64,000 bases of DNA, from the NCBI RefSeq assembly GCF_038396755.1, contig NZ_CP149822.1, positions 2,852,001 to 2,916,000 on the forward strand, in the 5' to 3' direction. Under the pieces are notes generated by a model, which was not told where the DNA came from, made no database searches, and saw only the letters and a list, made by a program, of their open reading frames with translations. Every line of letters starts with the position of its first letter. The first letter of the stretch is position 1. Positions 24,718 to 33,514 of the stretch are shown one piece after another. The stretch is from Chitinophaga pollutisoli (lineage in GTDB: Bacteria; Bacteroidota; Bacteroidia; Chitinophagales; Chitinophagaceae). The position numbers and the translations under genes are program-made.

Positions 24718-25380
24718 TTACTTGTCGAACATCAGCGATTTCACTTTGTCTTTGTCTTCCTTCTCTTTCTCCAGATCGAAGAAGGTGCCGAAAACGCGGT
24801 CCCAGAAAGCGGAACTGACGCCGAAGCCTTTGTCTTCACTTTTGTAGTGATGCAGGTGATGGTTCCGCCAGAGCGGTTTCATAAACCGGAACGGCGGGTT
24901 CCAGGCGTGGATGGCGTAGTGCATGCTTCCGTACATAAGGTAACCAAGCAGGAAACCAGGGAAGAACATGAACGTGAACTTTCCGAGGAAAATGTACTGC
25001 GCTCCGAAAATGGCCGAGGCGAGGATAAGGCTGGGCACGGGCGGCATGAAGAGCCGCTGTTTGTCGCGCGGGTATTCGTGATGGTTACCATGCAGCACAT
25101 AGATGAAACGCGTCATCCGCGGGCTTTCCGTTATCATATGGAAAATGAAACGGTGCATGATATACTCGAAAAATGACCAGAAAAACATGGCGCCGAAAAA
25201 TACCAGCGCAATACGGCCTATGCTAAAACCCAGCGCGCTGTGACTGTAATACAGCGAATATCCAATCAACGGCAGATACATGCCCCAGATCACAAGTGGA
25301 TGCGTTTTGGTCAGCATTTCCAGATACCGGCTTTCAAACAATCTTGCCTGTCCTTTATTCTTGATCTTCTCAAACTTCAT
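24718..25380 (-). CDS. Fatty acid hydroxylase/sterol desaturase superfamily protein
   Basis: A 220-residue membrane enzyme with the di-iron histidine boxes HRFIFH, HGNHHEYP, HYAIH and HHLHHYKSEDKGFGV, and four to six membrane helices. The arrangement is closest to fatty acid 2-hydroxylases, which place a 2-hydroxyl on acyl chains, including those of sphingolipids made by many Bacteroidota. The substrate is inference. The ATG at 25380 (MKFEKIKN) is used; an upstream TTG would add three residues. Confidence 0.88.
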   Translation of the reverse strand: MKFEKIKNKGQARLFESRYLEMLTKTHPLVIWGMYLPLIGYSLYYSHSALGFSIGRIALVFFGAMFFWSFFEYIMHRFIFHMITESPRMTRFIYVLHGNHHEYPRDKQRLFMPPVPSLILASAIFGAQYIFLGKFTFMFFPGFLLGYLMYGSMHYAIHAWNPPFRFMKPLWRNHHLHHYKSEDKGFGVSSAFWDRVFGTFFDLEKEKEDKDKVKSLMFDK

Positions 25381-25450
25381 GACTCCCAAATTTTAATTAA
25401 ACCATTTGTTAATCAGTAACAGGAGTAGGGAACTAAATGTTTTGGGTAGG

Positions 25451-27388
25451 TTACCGTCTGGACAGTAACCGGGGTACAATCACCAATTCGTATTCTTTCT
25501 GCAGCAAATATCGTATCAATTTGTTCAATTGAAAATAAAATTTATCCTCCCGCCTGGGGTCGGTACCGATGTGCAGAAGCAGTAAAAAGCCATTCAACCC
25601 GGCAGGGTGGCGGTTTTCGTATTGAATAACAGACTGGTAAATCCTGTCGCCGGATACATAAGAATTCATCATTTCCGGATAGGTATAATCGGCGTTGGAA
25701 CGCGTGCCGGGGGTAAAATTGATGAGTTGCATCCCCAGATCGTGTGTCCATTGCAATATCGTGTCGTTATACCACTCGTACGGAGGCAGGAAATAATGCG
25801 GCTCCGGAAGGCCCAGCCGGTTCATGGCGCGGAGGTTCATATCCAAATCGGATTCAAATTCCCCGCGGGAAACGAGTAGGCTGTCCCGCTTTTTCCAATC
25901 GCAGTAAAGCAGGTGCTTCCCGGAATGCGGCCCCAGGTAATGCCCTTCCAGCTGCAACCGGTGGATTAGCCCCCTAAATGCCGGATTTTCATAGAAATCG
26001 CCCGTCAGGAAGAAGGACGCCTTCACACCCAGGCGCTTCAGCACATCCGCGATATACACCCCGCCATCGGCAAATTCATGCCCCGTAAATACGAGCGCCA
26101 ACCGCTTCCGCGCCGTATCGCCACGCGTTACCACCACCGGCTTTTCACCCAAACCCTCCACCGCCTCCCGGAACTTCGACAAGTCCGCACGTCGCTTTGG
26201 CGCATGCTCCAACGCGTATGCATACAACAAATCACCCACCTCACGGAAGAACGGATATCCGATCTCTTCGTATTCATATTTGCCGTCGTTCAGCACGCCG
26301 TCGCGGTTCACATAAATATTTCCCGACACCATGAACTCCACCTCATTTTCAAAGTCCGCGAAATACGCGATATCGGTAAGATACCCGTACGACCAGCCCG
26401 TTTTATTGAACACGCGAATATTTGCAGGGATCTTGCGGCGCCCATCCTTAAACCGGAAAAATTTGGTGTAGCTGTCGAAGAATTCGCTCGTATCATACCG
26501 CGGGTGATCGCTTTCCGAAGGCAACGCGGCCATCCAGCGGTATAAAAACCGGTAATCCTCTTCTTCCAGCCCAAACCGTTCCCGCTCCGGCACCGATTCC
26601 GGGAAAATCACGCTGCGCAGCAACCGGTGAAGGTCCTCCAGCGGATAGTAATTATGCTTCGTGAAATCCATGGGCGAACGGATGAGGCTGTCGTTCCGGT
26701 CCCAATGCGAATGGCCAACCAGCCAGGTTTTGCTGTAATCGAAAGGCGCCGTATTATACGCCGCAGGCTGGCTGTACAGCGTTTCCCCATTCTGCACGAA
26801 GCGAACGGGATTGGTATGGCGGTTCTGCTCTTCGTTCATGGCCACGAAGCGGCGGACGATCTTCACATCGTTGTATCCCTTGGCGCGCAGCTGGTCATGG
26901 ATATACCCCTGCCCCAAAAATTCATACAACCGGTTGTAAGCATCGTTATCGGAAACAAGGAAGATCTTTTTGATGTACTGCGCTACGGACGGCAGCCCGT
27001 TCGCCGCCGAAGTATCTGCGGACACAGCGGTTTGACCGATCCACGCACTGTCGGTCAGCATCGGCGTCCATTTCCAGATTTTCATTTGCCGGAGCTTCTC
27101 CAGCGCCAGGAACGCCAGCGGCATTTTGACGGTGGAGGCGGGGTTGAAATATTTGTTCCGGTCGGTCTGGAAATGCCAGTCTCGGAACGAAGGCTTCCCT
27201 TTCGCGTCGCGGTTGATGGTGGTGAAGATGAGCTGGACCTGGAAGGAATCCGGGTGACTGAGCACATGCCGCAGTGCCGGGGTAGCTTTCCGGAAAAGCA
27301 GCTCCCGCAAAGGCGCGTCTGTACGGGCCTGCGCGGCCGCAATGCCGGAATACAGCACCAAAAGGCAGAAAAGGAACCGTCTGTACAT
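25451..27388 (-). CDS. Class A beta-lactamase-fold domain fused to NodB deacetylase-like domain
   Basis: A 645-residue exported protein (signal MYRRFLFCLLVLYSGIAAAQ). The N-terminal half carries all three serine beta-lactamase motifs: S85-T-V-K88, S146-D-N148 and K329-T-G331. The C-terminal half (about 425-640) resembles a polysaccharide deacetylase: the zinc motif HSGKH (488-492) is intact, but the first motif reads TGHEFADGG (435-443) instead of TFDDG. It may act on peptidoglycan or glycans in the periplasm. The fusion is unusual; both activities are inferred. Divergent from the FAH gene. Confidence 0.85.
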   Translation of the reverse strand: MYRRFLFCLLVLYSGIAAAQARTDAPLRELLFRKATPALRHVLSHPDSFQVQLIFTTINRDAKGKPSFRDWHFQTDRNKYFNPASTVKMPLAFLALEKLRQMKIWKWTPMLTDSAWIGQTAVSADTSAANGLPSVAQYIKKIFLVSDNDAYNRLYEFLGQGYIHDQLRAKGYNDVKIVRRFVAMNEEQNRHTNPVRFVQNGETLYSQPAAYNTAPFDYSKTWLVGHSHWDRNDSLIRSPMDFTKHNYYPLEDLHRLLRSVIFPESVPERERFGLEEEDYRFLYRWMAALPSESDHPRYDTSEFFDSYTKFFRFKDGRRKIPANIRVFNKTGWSYGYLTDIAYFADFENEVEFMVSGNIYVNRDGVLNDGKYEYEEIGYPFFREVGDLLYAYALEHAPKRRADLSKFREAVEGLGEKPVVVTRGDTARKRLALVFTGHEFADGGVYIADVLKRLGVKASFFLTGDFYENPAFRGLIHRLQLEGHYLGPHSGKHLLYCDWKKRDSLLVSRGEFESDLDMNLRAMNRLGLPEPHYFLPPYEWYNDTILQWTHDLGMQLINFTPGTRSNADYTYPEMMNSYVSGDRIYQSVIQYENRHPAGLNGFLLLLHIGTDPRREDKFYFQLNKLIRYLLQKEYELVIVPRLLSRR

Positions 27389-27411
27389 ATCTTAAAGCTA
27401 TAAAAATCCGA

Positions 27412-27419
27412 TATATTTG
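27412..27419 (+). promoter_or_regulatory. Promoter -7 element of the FAH operon
   Basis: TATATTTG, an exact TAnnTTTG match, 25 bases before the FAH ATG at 27445. Confidence 0.5.
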
Positions 27420-27444
27420 GCGCCAGAACACCAAAACCCAACCA

Positions 27445-28461
27445 ATGAAACTCGTTACTTACATCCGGGAAGACGTGGACCAGCTGGCCATGCTCGTGAA
27501 CGGACAACTCTATAACCTCCAGGATCTCCATCCCGAGCTTCCTACCACCATGCATATGTTTTTGCAGATGTGGGAAGAAGTGATCGATCTGGCGAAGGCG
27601 ATAGATGCAAGGTTGAAAGAAGGCCACACCCCGCGTTCCAACGTGCATGGCGTGCCCTTTGATGAAGTGCAGCTCCTGGCGCCGGTGCCTTTCCCCACCA
27701 GCTGCCGTGATGGATACGCCTTCCGCCAGCACGTAGCGGCGGCGCGGAGAAACCGGAAAGTGGACATGATCCCCGAATTCGATCAGTATCCCATCTTCTA
27801 TTTCACCAACCACAACGCCATCCAGGGCCCCGGCGATATCTTCTGCATGCCCGACCATTTCGATAAACTCGACTTTGAACTGGAAGCCGCTGTCGTGATC
27901 TGCAAGCGCGGCAGGAATATCACCGCCGCGGAGGCCGACGAATATATCGGGGGATACATGATCATGAACGACATGAGCGCCCGCACGCTCCAGATGGAAG
28001 AAATGAAACTGAACCTCGGCCCCGCCAAGGGTAAGGATTTCAGTACCGTTATCGGTCCCATGCTGGTAACGGCCGACGAACTGGAACCATTCCGCATCCC
28101 GGCGAAAGAAGGCCACACCGGCAACAATTATAACCTGAAAATGAAATGCTGGGTCAATGGCGTGCAGGTGAGCGAAGGGAATATGGGGGATATGGACTGG
28201 ACGTTCGCAGAGATCGTGGAACGTTGCGCATATGGTGCCGACATCCTGCCCGGCGACGTTATCGGCTCCGGCACCGTAGGCACCGGATGCTTCCTGGAGC
28301 TGAACGGAACCGGCAAACTGAACGATCCCAACTACCCCGAGCAATGGTTGAAGGCCGGCGACGTGGTGGAAATGGAAATCGACGGACTGGGCAAATTGAC
28401 GAACACCATCGTAGCGGAAGAAACTGATTTCTCCATTCTTGCCAACAAGAAAAACATATAA
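27445..28461 (+). CDS. Fumarylacetoacetate hydrolase family protein
   Basis: A 338-residue enzyme with the FAH catalytic fold. Metal-binding acids sit in FDKLDFELEAAVVI, and the signature DMSARTLQMEEMKLNLGPAKGKDF and VIGSGTVGTGCFLEL are present. True FAH cleaves fumarylacetoacetate in the last step of tyrosine/homogentisate breakdown; this variant is a Bacteroidota type whose substrate is likely, but not certainly, that one. A flavin reductase-like gene follows after 9 nt, forming a two-gene operon. Confidence 0.88.
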   Translation: MKLVTYIREDVDQLAMLVNGQLYNLQDLHPELPTTMHMFLQMWEEVIDLAKAIDARLKEGHTPRSNVHGVPFDEVQLLAPVPFPTSCRDGYAFRQHVAAARRNRKVDMIPEFDQYPIFYFTNHNAIQGPGDIFCMPDHFDKLDFELEAAVVICKRGRNITAAEADEYIGGYMIMNDMSARTLQMEEMKLNLGPAKGKDFSTVIGPMLVTADELEPFRIPAKEGHTGNNYNLKMKCWVNGVQVSEGNMGDMDWTFAEIVERCAYGADILPGDVIGSGTVGTGCFLELNGTGKLNDPNYPEQWLKAGDVVEMEIDGLGKLTNTIVAEETDFSILANKKNI

Positions 28462-28470
28462 CCGGAAGGC

Positions 28471-29358
28471 ATGAGAGTAGATCCCTCGGAAGTAAAAACC
28501 TCCGCGCTCCACGCGTACCTCCTGGGTGCGGTGGCGCCGCGCCCCATTTGCTTCGCCAGTACGGTGGACGCAGACGGGCGACCGAACCTGAGCCCCTTCA
28601 GCTTCTTCAACGTATTCGGCTCCAACCCGCCCACGCTGGTATTTTCCCCATCACGCCGCGTGCGCGACAATACCGTCAAGCACACGCTGGAAAATATCTA
28701 CGCCACCAAAGAAGTCGTGATCAACGTCGTAAGCTACGCCATGGTGCAGCAGACCTCCCTTTCCAGCTGCGAATATCCACGCGGCACGGATGAGTTCGTG
28801 AAGGCGGGTTTCACCCCGCTGCCTTCGGAAAAAGTAAAGCCTTTCCGCGTGGCCGAAAGCCCCGTGCAAATGGAATGCAAAGTAAGGGACATCATCGAAA
28901 CCGGCACCGGCGGCGGCGCGGGTAACCTCGTGATCTGCGAGCCCGTGCTCCTGCATGTCAACGAAAACATCCTCGACATCAACGGCCGGATCGACCCGCA
29001 GAAAATAGATCTCGTGGCGCGGATGGGCGGCGATTTTTACTGCCGGGCCTCCGGTACGGCGGTCTTCGAAGTGGCCAAGCCCAATACGCAACTGGGCATC
29101 GGCGTGGATGCGCTGCCGGCCACAATCCGCAACAGTCACATCCTCACCGGCAACAACCTCGGCCAGCTGGGCAACGTGGAAGCCCTCCCGCCCGTGGACC
29201 CCGCGTTTACCGACGAGCACCTCACCAACATCATCCAGTACTTTTCCATCAATCCCGAAGAAATGGAAAAAGAACTGCACCGCTACGCAAAACAGCTCCT
29301 CGATTCCCACAAAGTGAACGAGGCCTGGCAGGTATTGCTGGCCGGAAACCTCCACTGA
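28471..29358 (+). CDS. Flavin reductase-like FMN-binding protein
   Basis: A 295-residue protein with the flavin reductase-like split-barrel domain in the N-terminal 190 residues: LLGAVAPRPICFASTVDADGR, NLSPFSFFNVFGSNPPTLVF and KEVVINVVSYAM are the FMN-binding signatures. The C-terminal 100 residues are helical. It lies directly behind the FAH-type gene, and this pairing suggests a role in aromatic compound catabolism, perhaps reducing flavin for an oxygenase. The exact reaction is unknown. Confidence 0.88.
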   Translation: MRVDPSEVKTSALHAYLLGAVAPRPICFASTVDADGRPNLSPFSFFNVFGSNPPTLVFSPSRRVRDNTVKHTLENIYATKEVVINVVSYAMVQQTSLSSCEYPRGTDEFVKAGFTPLPSEKVKPFRVAESPVQMECKVRDIIETGTGGGAGNLVICEPVLLHVNENILDINGRIDPQKIDLVARMGGDFYCRASGTAVFEVAKPNTQLGIGVDALPATIRNSHILTGNNLGQLGNVEALPPVDPAFTDEHLTNIIQYFSINPEEMEKELHRYAKQLLDSHKVNEAWQVLLAGNLH

Positions 29359-29379
29359 CGAGACTTTCCCCGAAAATAG

Positions 29380-29412
29380 AAAAGCGGTCCAGGTATTACC
29401 CGGACCGCTTTT
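29380..29412. terminator. Terminator after the FAH operon
   Basis: AAAAGCGGTCC (29380-29390) pairs with GGACCGCTTTT (29402-29412), with GGT/ACC pairs inside the loop. Usable in both directions. Confidence 0.8.
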
Positions 29413-29435
29413 CGTTTATGCGTTACAGCATGTAA

Positions 29436-30173
29436 TCAGGACTTTCCGCCGAATACTTTTTTCAGCAGTTCCGAAGTACGGGCTGCGGGATTGTTGCGGA
29501 TGGCGGCTTCTTCCTTCCCTATCTGGTCGAACAGGGCGCCAACGGCTTTGTTGGTCACGTAGCCTTTCAGGTCCGGGTCGAGTTTGGTAAAGGAAGTAGG
29601 CAGGCTGTTGTATTTAGTCACGATTTCGCCGTAGTATTTGGTAGCGGCGGTTTGGTTAAGCGCCGAGTCGATTACGGGAGAGAAGGCGGCCACGAGGCTG
29701 GCGGTAGTTTTCTCTTTGAAGAAGTTGGTGGCGGAGTTTTGTCCGCCCGTCAGCAGTTTCATCGCGTCGGTGATGGTCATTTGCTTGATGGCGTTCACGA
29801 AGATCGGCGCGGCAAATCCTACGGCGTTTTCGGCCGAGCGGTTGATCTGGAGGATGGCTTTATCGACCAGGCTGCCCATGCCGATGCTGCGGAGCGCCTT
29901 TTCTGCTTTCAGCGCATCCGGCGGGAGGAGTACTTTGTACAGTTCATTGCCGAAGAAACCGTCTTGCTTGTTAAGCAGGCCGATGCCTTTGAGGACACCT
30001 TTCTCCAGGGCTTCCTTGATGCCGCCGGCGGCTTCGCCTTCGGTGACGTTGGCGCCGGTGGTGGAGGTGCTGCCGGAATTGAGTACGTTGCCCACTTTCT
30101 TCAGGATCTGGGCATTGGCGGTGGTATGGAGCACGAGTGCGCCTGCCGCGATAAGGATGGTTCGTTTTAACAT
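29436..30173 (-). CDS. Exported DUF4197 protein
   Basis: A 245-residue exported protein (signal MLKRTILIAAGALVLHTTANAQ). The DUF4197 domain covers about residues 45-240: IKEALEKGVLKGIGLLNKQDGF, LPPDALKAEKALRSIGMG and FFKEKTTASLVAAFSPVIDSAL. The fold is all-helical and its function is unknown. The ATG at 30173 is chosen because it directly precedes the signal peptide. It is probably downstream of, and co-oriented with, the UspA gene (25-nt gap). Confidence 0.85.
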   Translation of the reverse strand: MLKRTILIAAGALVLHTTANAQILKKVGNVLNSGSTSTTGANVTEGEAAGGIKEALEKGVLKGIGLLNKQDGFFGNELYKVLLPPDALKAEKALRSIGMGSLVDKAILQINRSAENAVGFAAPIFVNAIKQMTITDAMKLLTGGQNSATNFFKEKTTASLVAAFSPVIDSALNQTAATKYYGEIVTKYNSLPTSFTKLDPDLKGYVTNKAVGALFDQIGKEEAAIRNNPAARTSELLKKVFGGKS

Positions 30174-30198
30174 GATGCTGATTGTTTGTACAGGGATA

Positions 30199-31026
30199 TC
30201 ATTCATGGATGGATAACAGCGGAACGTGCGTATGGAACGCGATCCGCGAAGTATTGCTGCGTTTGAATATGCTGTCGAAAAGACCGTGCTTTTTCGGAAT
30301 GATGAGGAGCAGGTCTGCTTTTTCGGATTGTGCGAATTCCGTTACCGCTTCCGGGATATTGGGCCGGTCGATGAAATGGTATTGCGGGTTGAAGTCGTGC
30401 AACATGTTGTCTAGCTCCTGATTTTCTTCCGGGCGGATGTGTTCGCGCCCTTCTTTCTGGATGTTCACGACATGCAATTCGGGTTTGAAAAGTTCCAGGA
30501 ATTTCATGAGCGGCGCTTTACGGGTGGTTTTAGCCACTTTGCGGAGGTCGCAGGCGAAGAGGATTTTCCGGATCGGCTTGAAGGATGCCTGCGTGGGCAC
30601 CACGATCACGGGGTAGGCGGAGGATTTCACCACGTCTACCGTATTGGACCCGACGAGGATTTCTTCGAGCTGGCTGCCGCCGGTGATGCCCATCACCACC
30701 ACATCGGCCAGTTCTTCCCGGCATACCTGGTCGATATTGGCCGCCAGCAGGTGGTTGTCAGCGCGGATATCAAGGGTGATGTGCGCGGGCATCATGGGCC
30801 TGAGCTGGGCCTGCATATTGCGGAGGCCTTCCATGCTTGATTCCCGGAGGTCGTCCATATTAACGATGGGCACGGCCGTGGGGAGGTCGGGGATGGGAAC
30901 GATCAGCTCATATGCGTGATACAGCACGATGCGGGTAGCGCCTGCCTGCTGGGCAAGCCCGATGGCATAACGGGCCGCGTTGTAAGCCGTTTCAGAAAAA
31001 TCCGTTGGAACGATGATGGTTTTCAT
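30199..31026 (-). CDS. Tandem universal stress protein (UspA family)
   Basis: A 275-residue protein with two Usp domains (about 1-145 and 150-275). The first has MKTIIVPTDFSETAYNAARYAI and VVMGITGGSQLEEILVGSNT, close to the ATP-binding G-x2-G-x9-GS motif. The second, IRKILFACDLRKVAKTT to LLIIPKKHGLFDSIF, is more diverged. The start MKTIIVP at 31026 is standard; longer in-frame starts add an unrelated extension. Likely a stress-related nucleotide-binding protein. Confidence 0.9.
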   Translation of the reverse strand: MKTIIVPTDFSETAYNAARYAIGLAQQAGATRIVLYHAYELIVPIPDLPTAVPIVNMDDLRESSMEGLRNMQAQLRPMMPAHITLDIRADNHLLAANIDQVCREELADVVVMGITGGSQLEEILVGSNTVDVVKSSAYPVIVVPTQASFKPIRKILFACDLRKVAKTTRKAPLMKFLELFKPELHVVNIQKEGREHIRPEENQELDNMLHDFNPQYHFIDRPNIPEAVTEFAQSEKADLLLIIPKKHGLFDSIFKRSNTSRIAFHTHVPLLSIHE

Positions 31027-31161
31027 GCCGGGTCTGTTTTTATCCGCCTTAAAGTTACGCAATAACCACACCAATGCCTGATCCGAAATCATAAATAAAT
31101 TAAAAAAACACACCATGCGGGGCCTCGCGGACAACATTCCCCAAATGCGGCCGAAATCGAT

Positions 31162-31169
31162 TATTTTTG
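31162..31169 (+). promoter_or_regulatory. Promoter -7 element of lysS
   Basis: TATTTTTG, an exact TAnnTTTG match, 57 bases before the lysS start at 31227. Confidence 0.5.
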
Positions 31170-31226
31170 CGGTCTCGTAATGCCGGGGGAGATCCATTCC
31201 CCCTCAAAACAGTATTATTCACGACA

Positions 31227-32765
31227 ATGAGCGTAACTACCCAACAACAGCTGTCAGAACAGGAAATTATCCGCCGCGGCAAGCTGAAAGAGCTGCAGAA
31301 CCTGGGGATCGATCCGTATCCCGCCGCAGAATACCCGGTTAACGCGTATTCCACAGACATCAAGGCTGGTTATTCGGAAGCAACGAAAGACCAGTACCAG
31401 GACGTGTGCCTGGCCGGCCGTATCATGAGAACCCGCGACATGGGCAAGGCCAACTTCGCCCTCCTGCAAGACAGTAAGGGAAGCATTCAATTGTATATAA
31501 AGCGGGACGATATCTGCCCCGGGGAAGATAAATCGCTGTACGACAACGTATGGAAGAAACTGACCGACCTTGGCGACTTTATCGGCGTGAAAGGCTACGC
31601 TTTCGTCACCAAAACCGGCGAAACCTCCATCCACGTGCGGGAGCTTACCATATTGGCTAAAGCGCTCCGGCCGCTGCCCGTTGTACGGGAAAAAGACGGG
31701 GAGATGTTTGACGAGGTGACCGATCCGGAATTCAAATACCGCCAGCGGTATGTAGACCTGGTGATTAATCCGTCGGTGAAAGAGGTTTTCATCAAGCGCA
31801 CCCGTTTGATGCAGACGATCCGTGATTTCTACAACGAAATGGGATACCTGGAGGTGGAAACGCCCATCCTGCAAGCGATCCCCGGCGGAGCCGCCGCGCG
31901 CCCCTTCATCACGCACCACAACGCGCTTGATATGCCGCTGTACCTGCGCATCGCCAACGAACTGTACCTGAAAAGGCTCATCGTCGGCGGCTTCGAAGGC
32001 GTGTACGAATTCGCGAAAGATTTCCGTAACGAGGGGATGGACCGTACCCACAACCCCGAATTCACCGTGATGGAAATGTACGCCGCGTACAAAGATTATC
32101 ACTGGATGATGGACACCACCGAGCGCCTGCTCGAAAAAGTGGCCATTAACGTGAACGGAAATACGAAAGTAACCGTGGGTGAAAGGGAGATCGACTTCAA
32201 GGCGCCCTACCCCCGCGTGCCCATCTACGACGCCATCAAGGAACACACCGGGTTCGATGTGTCTGAAATGGACGAAGCCGGCATCCGCGAAGTGTGCAGG
32301 CAACTCGGCATACACGCCGAGCCGAATCATGGCAAAGGCAAGCTGATCGACGAGATTTTCGGCGAGAAGTGCGAGCACCACTACGTGCAACCCACTTTTA
32401 TCACCGACTATCCCGTAGAGATGAGCCCCCTCACCAAGAAGCACCGCAGCAAACCCGGCGTGGTGGAACGTTTCGAGCTGATATGCAATGGCAAGGAAAT
32501 CGCCAACGCTTACTCCGAGCTCAACGACCCCATCGACCAGCGCCAGCGCTTCGAAGACCAGGTGGCGCTCATGGAACGCGGCGACGACGAGGCGATGTAC
32601 ATCGATTACGACTTCCTCCGCGCCCTGGAATATGGCATGCCCCCCACCTCCGGGATCGGGATCGGGATCGACCGGCTGACCATGCTCATGACCAACCAGC
32701 CTTCTATCCAGGACGTGCTGTTTTTCCCGCAAATGCGGCCTGAAAAGCAACAGGCGGCAGAATAA
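31227..32765 (+). CDS. lysS: Lysyl-tRNA synthetase, class II
   Basis: Charges tRNA-Lys with lysine. The 512-residue enzyme has the N-terminal OB-fold (about 55-160, GRIMRTRDMGKANFALLQD), class II motif 1 (FYNEMGYLEVETPIL), motif 2 (FAKDFRNEGMDRTHNPEFTVMEMY) and motif 3 (PPTSGIGIGIDRLTMLM). The start MSVTTQQQL at 31227 is preferred over an in-frame ATG at 31167 that lies ahead of the predicted transcription start. Single gene with a strong terminator. Confidence 0.96.
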   Translation: MSVTTQQQLSEQEIIRRGKLKELQNLGIDPYPAAEYPVNAYSTDIKAGYSEATKDQYQDVCLAGRIMRTRDMGKANFALLQDSKGSIQLYIKRDDICPGEDKSLYDNVWKKLTDLGDFIGVKGYAFVTKTGETSIHVRELTILAKALRPLPVVREKDGEMFDEVTDPEFKYRQRYVDLVINPSVKEVFIKRTRLMQTIRDFYNEMGYLEVETPILQAIPGGAAARPFITHHNALDMPLYLRIANELYLKRLIVGGFEGVYEFAKDFRNEGMDRTHNPEFTVMEMYAAYKDYHWMMDTTERLLEKVAINVNGNTKVTVGEREIDFKAPYPRVPIYDAIKEHTGFDVSEMDEAGIREVCRQLGIHAEPNHGKGKLIDEIFGEKCEHHYVQPTFITDYPVEMSPLTKKHRSKPGVVERFELICNGKEIANAYSELNDPIDQRQRFEDQVALMERGDDEAMYIDYDFLRALEYGMPPTSGIGIGIDRLTMLMTNQPSIQDVLFFPQMRPEKQQAAE

Positions 32766-32785
32766 CGGAATGATTTTCAATAGCA

Positions 32786-32816
32786 AGCCCGGCACTGGCA
32801 GTGCCGGGCTTTTTTT
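32786..32816 (+). terminator. Terminator of lysS
   Basis: AGCCCGGCAC (32786-32795) pairs with GTGCCGGGCT (32801-32810), then seven T. Confidence 0.85.
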
Positions 32817-32910
32817 CGGGGTTATCCAAAAAAGGGACAGTATTACAAGCAGGTTCGATTCCGTTGAACAAAAGCCGGGCGGCGTCGTTAACATGTAAAC
32901 CCTTTTGCTC

Positions 32911-33291
32911 ATGCGTATTCACATACCAACATTCGCTGCCGTCGTTCTATTTTCGCTCGTATGGATGTTTTTCGGTATTGCCCACCTGGTGAACGCCGAC
33001 GCGCTCAGGCCCGTGGTAGCCGGGATCCCCGGGGGCGTATTCTGGGTCTATTTCACCGGCGCGGCCATGTTCCTGGCCGGTCTCGCCATCATCCTCAACA
33101 AATGGGCAAAGCCCGCCTGCTACCTCCTGGCACTCATGCTCTTCGTTTTCATCGTGGTCATCCATGCGCCGGGGCTCATCCGGGGCGACTTCTCCGCTCC
33201 CATCAATATCCTCAAGGACGTGGGCTTCATGGCCGCCGCCATCATCATCGGCAACATCAGGAATCATATCAGGCAACTGGGCCAGCTGTAG
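32911..33291 (+). CDS. DoxX-like inner membrane protein
   Basis: A 126-residue protein with four hydrophobic helices: VVLFSLVWMFFGIAHLVNA, GVFWVYFTGAAMFLAGLAIIL, ACYLLALMLFVFIVVIHAPGL and VGFMAAAIIIGNI. This is the DoxX/SURF4-like arrangement. Such proteins have varied roles in redox and membrane processes; no specific one can be given. The ATG at 32911 is used. Confidence 0.75.
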   Translation: MRIHIPTFAAVVLFSLVWMFFGIAHLVNADALRPVVAGIPGGVFWVYFTGAAMFLAGLAIILNKWAKPACYLLALMLFVFIVVIHAPGLIRGDFSAPINILKDVGFMAAAIIIGNIRNHIRQLGQL

Positions 33292-33318
33292 ACACACTAC
33301 CGGCCCGTTGCCTGACGG

Positions 33319-33338
33319 ACCATATCCTATGAAAAACC
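33319..33338 (-). repeat. Solo copy of the sRNA core sequence
   Basis: The 20-nt core ACCATATCCTATGAAAAACC occurs here exactly, but without the terminator hairpin, -7 element or direct repeats of the four complete units. Next to it is only a weak CCGT/ACGG hairpin (33308-33317 region). On plus it precedes a 36-codon frame starting at 33331 or just before. It is either a decayed unit or a possible pairing site for the sRNA. Confidence 0.45.
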
Positions 33339-33514
33339 ATGCGGTAAGTTACGCGACACACCTGCCGTACAGCTATTCCATTTCACGGACGAGCGCTCCG
33401 GCAGTATATCCGGTAGTTTTCTGTAAACCGCCGGTATAATTGATTGTCATAATTGATAATTGATCTTTATTTTCGCTCCGGACCGGAAATCCGGCTTTCA
33501 ACCTGTCAAAAATT

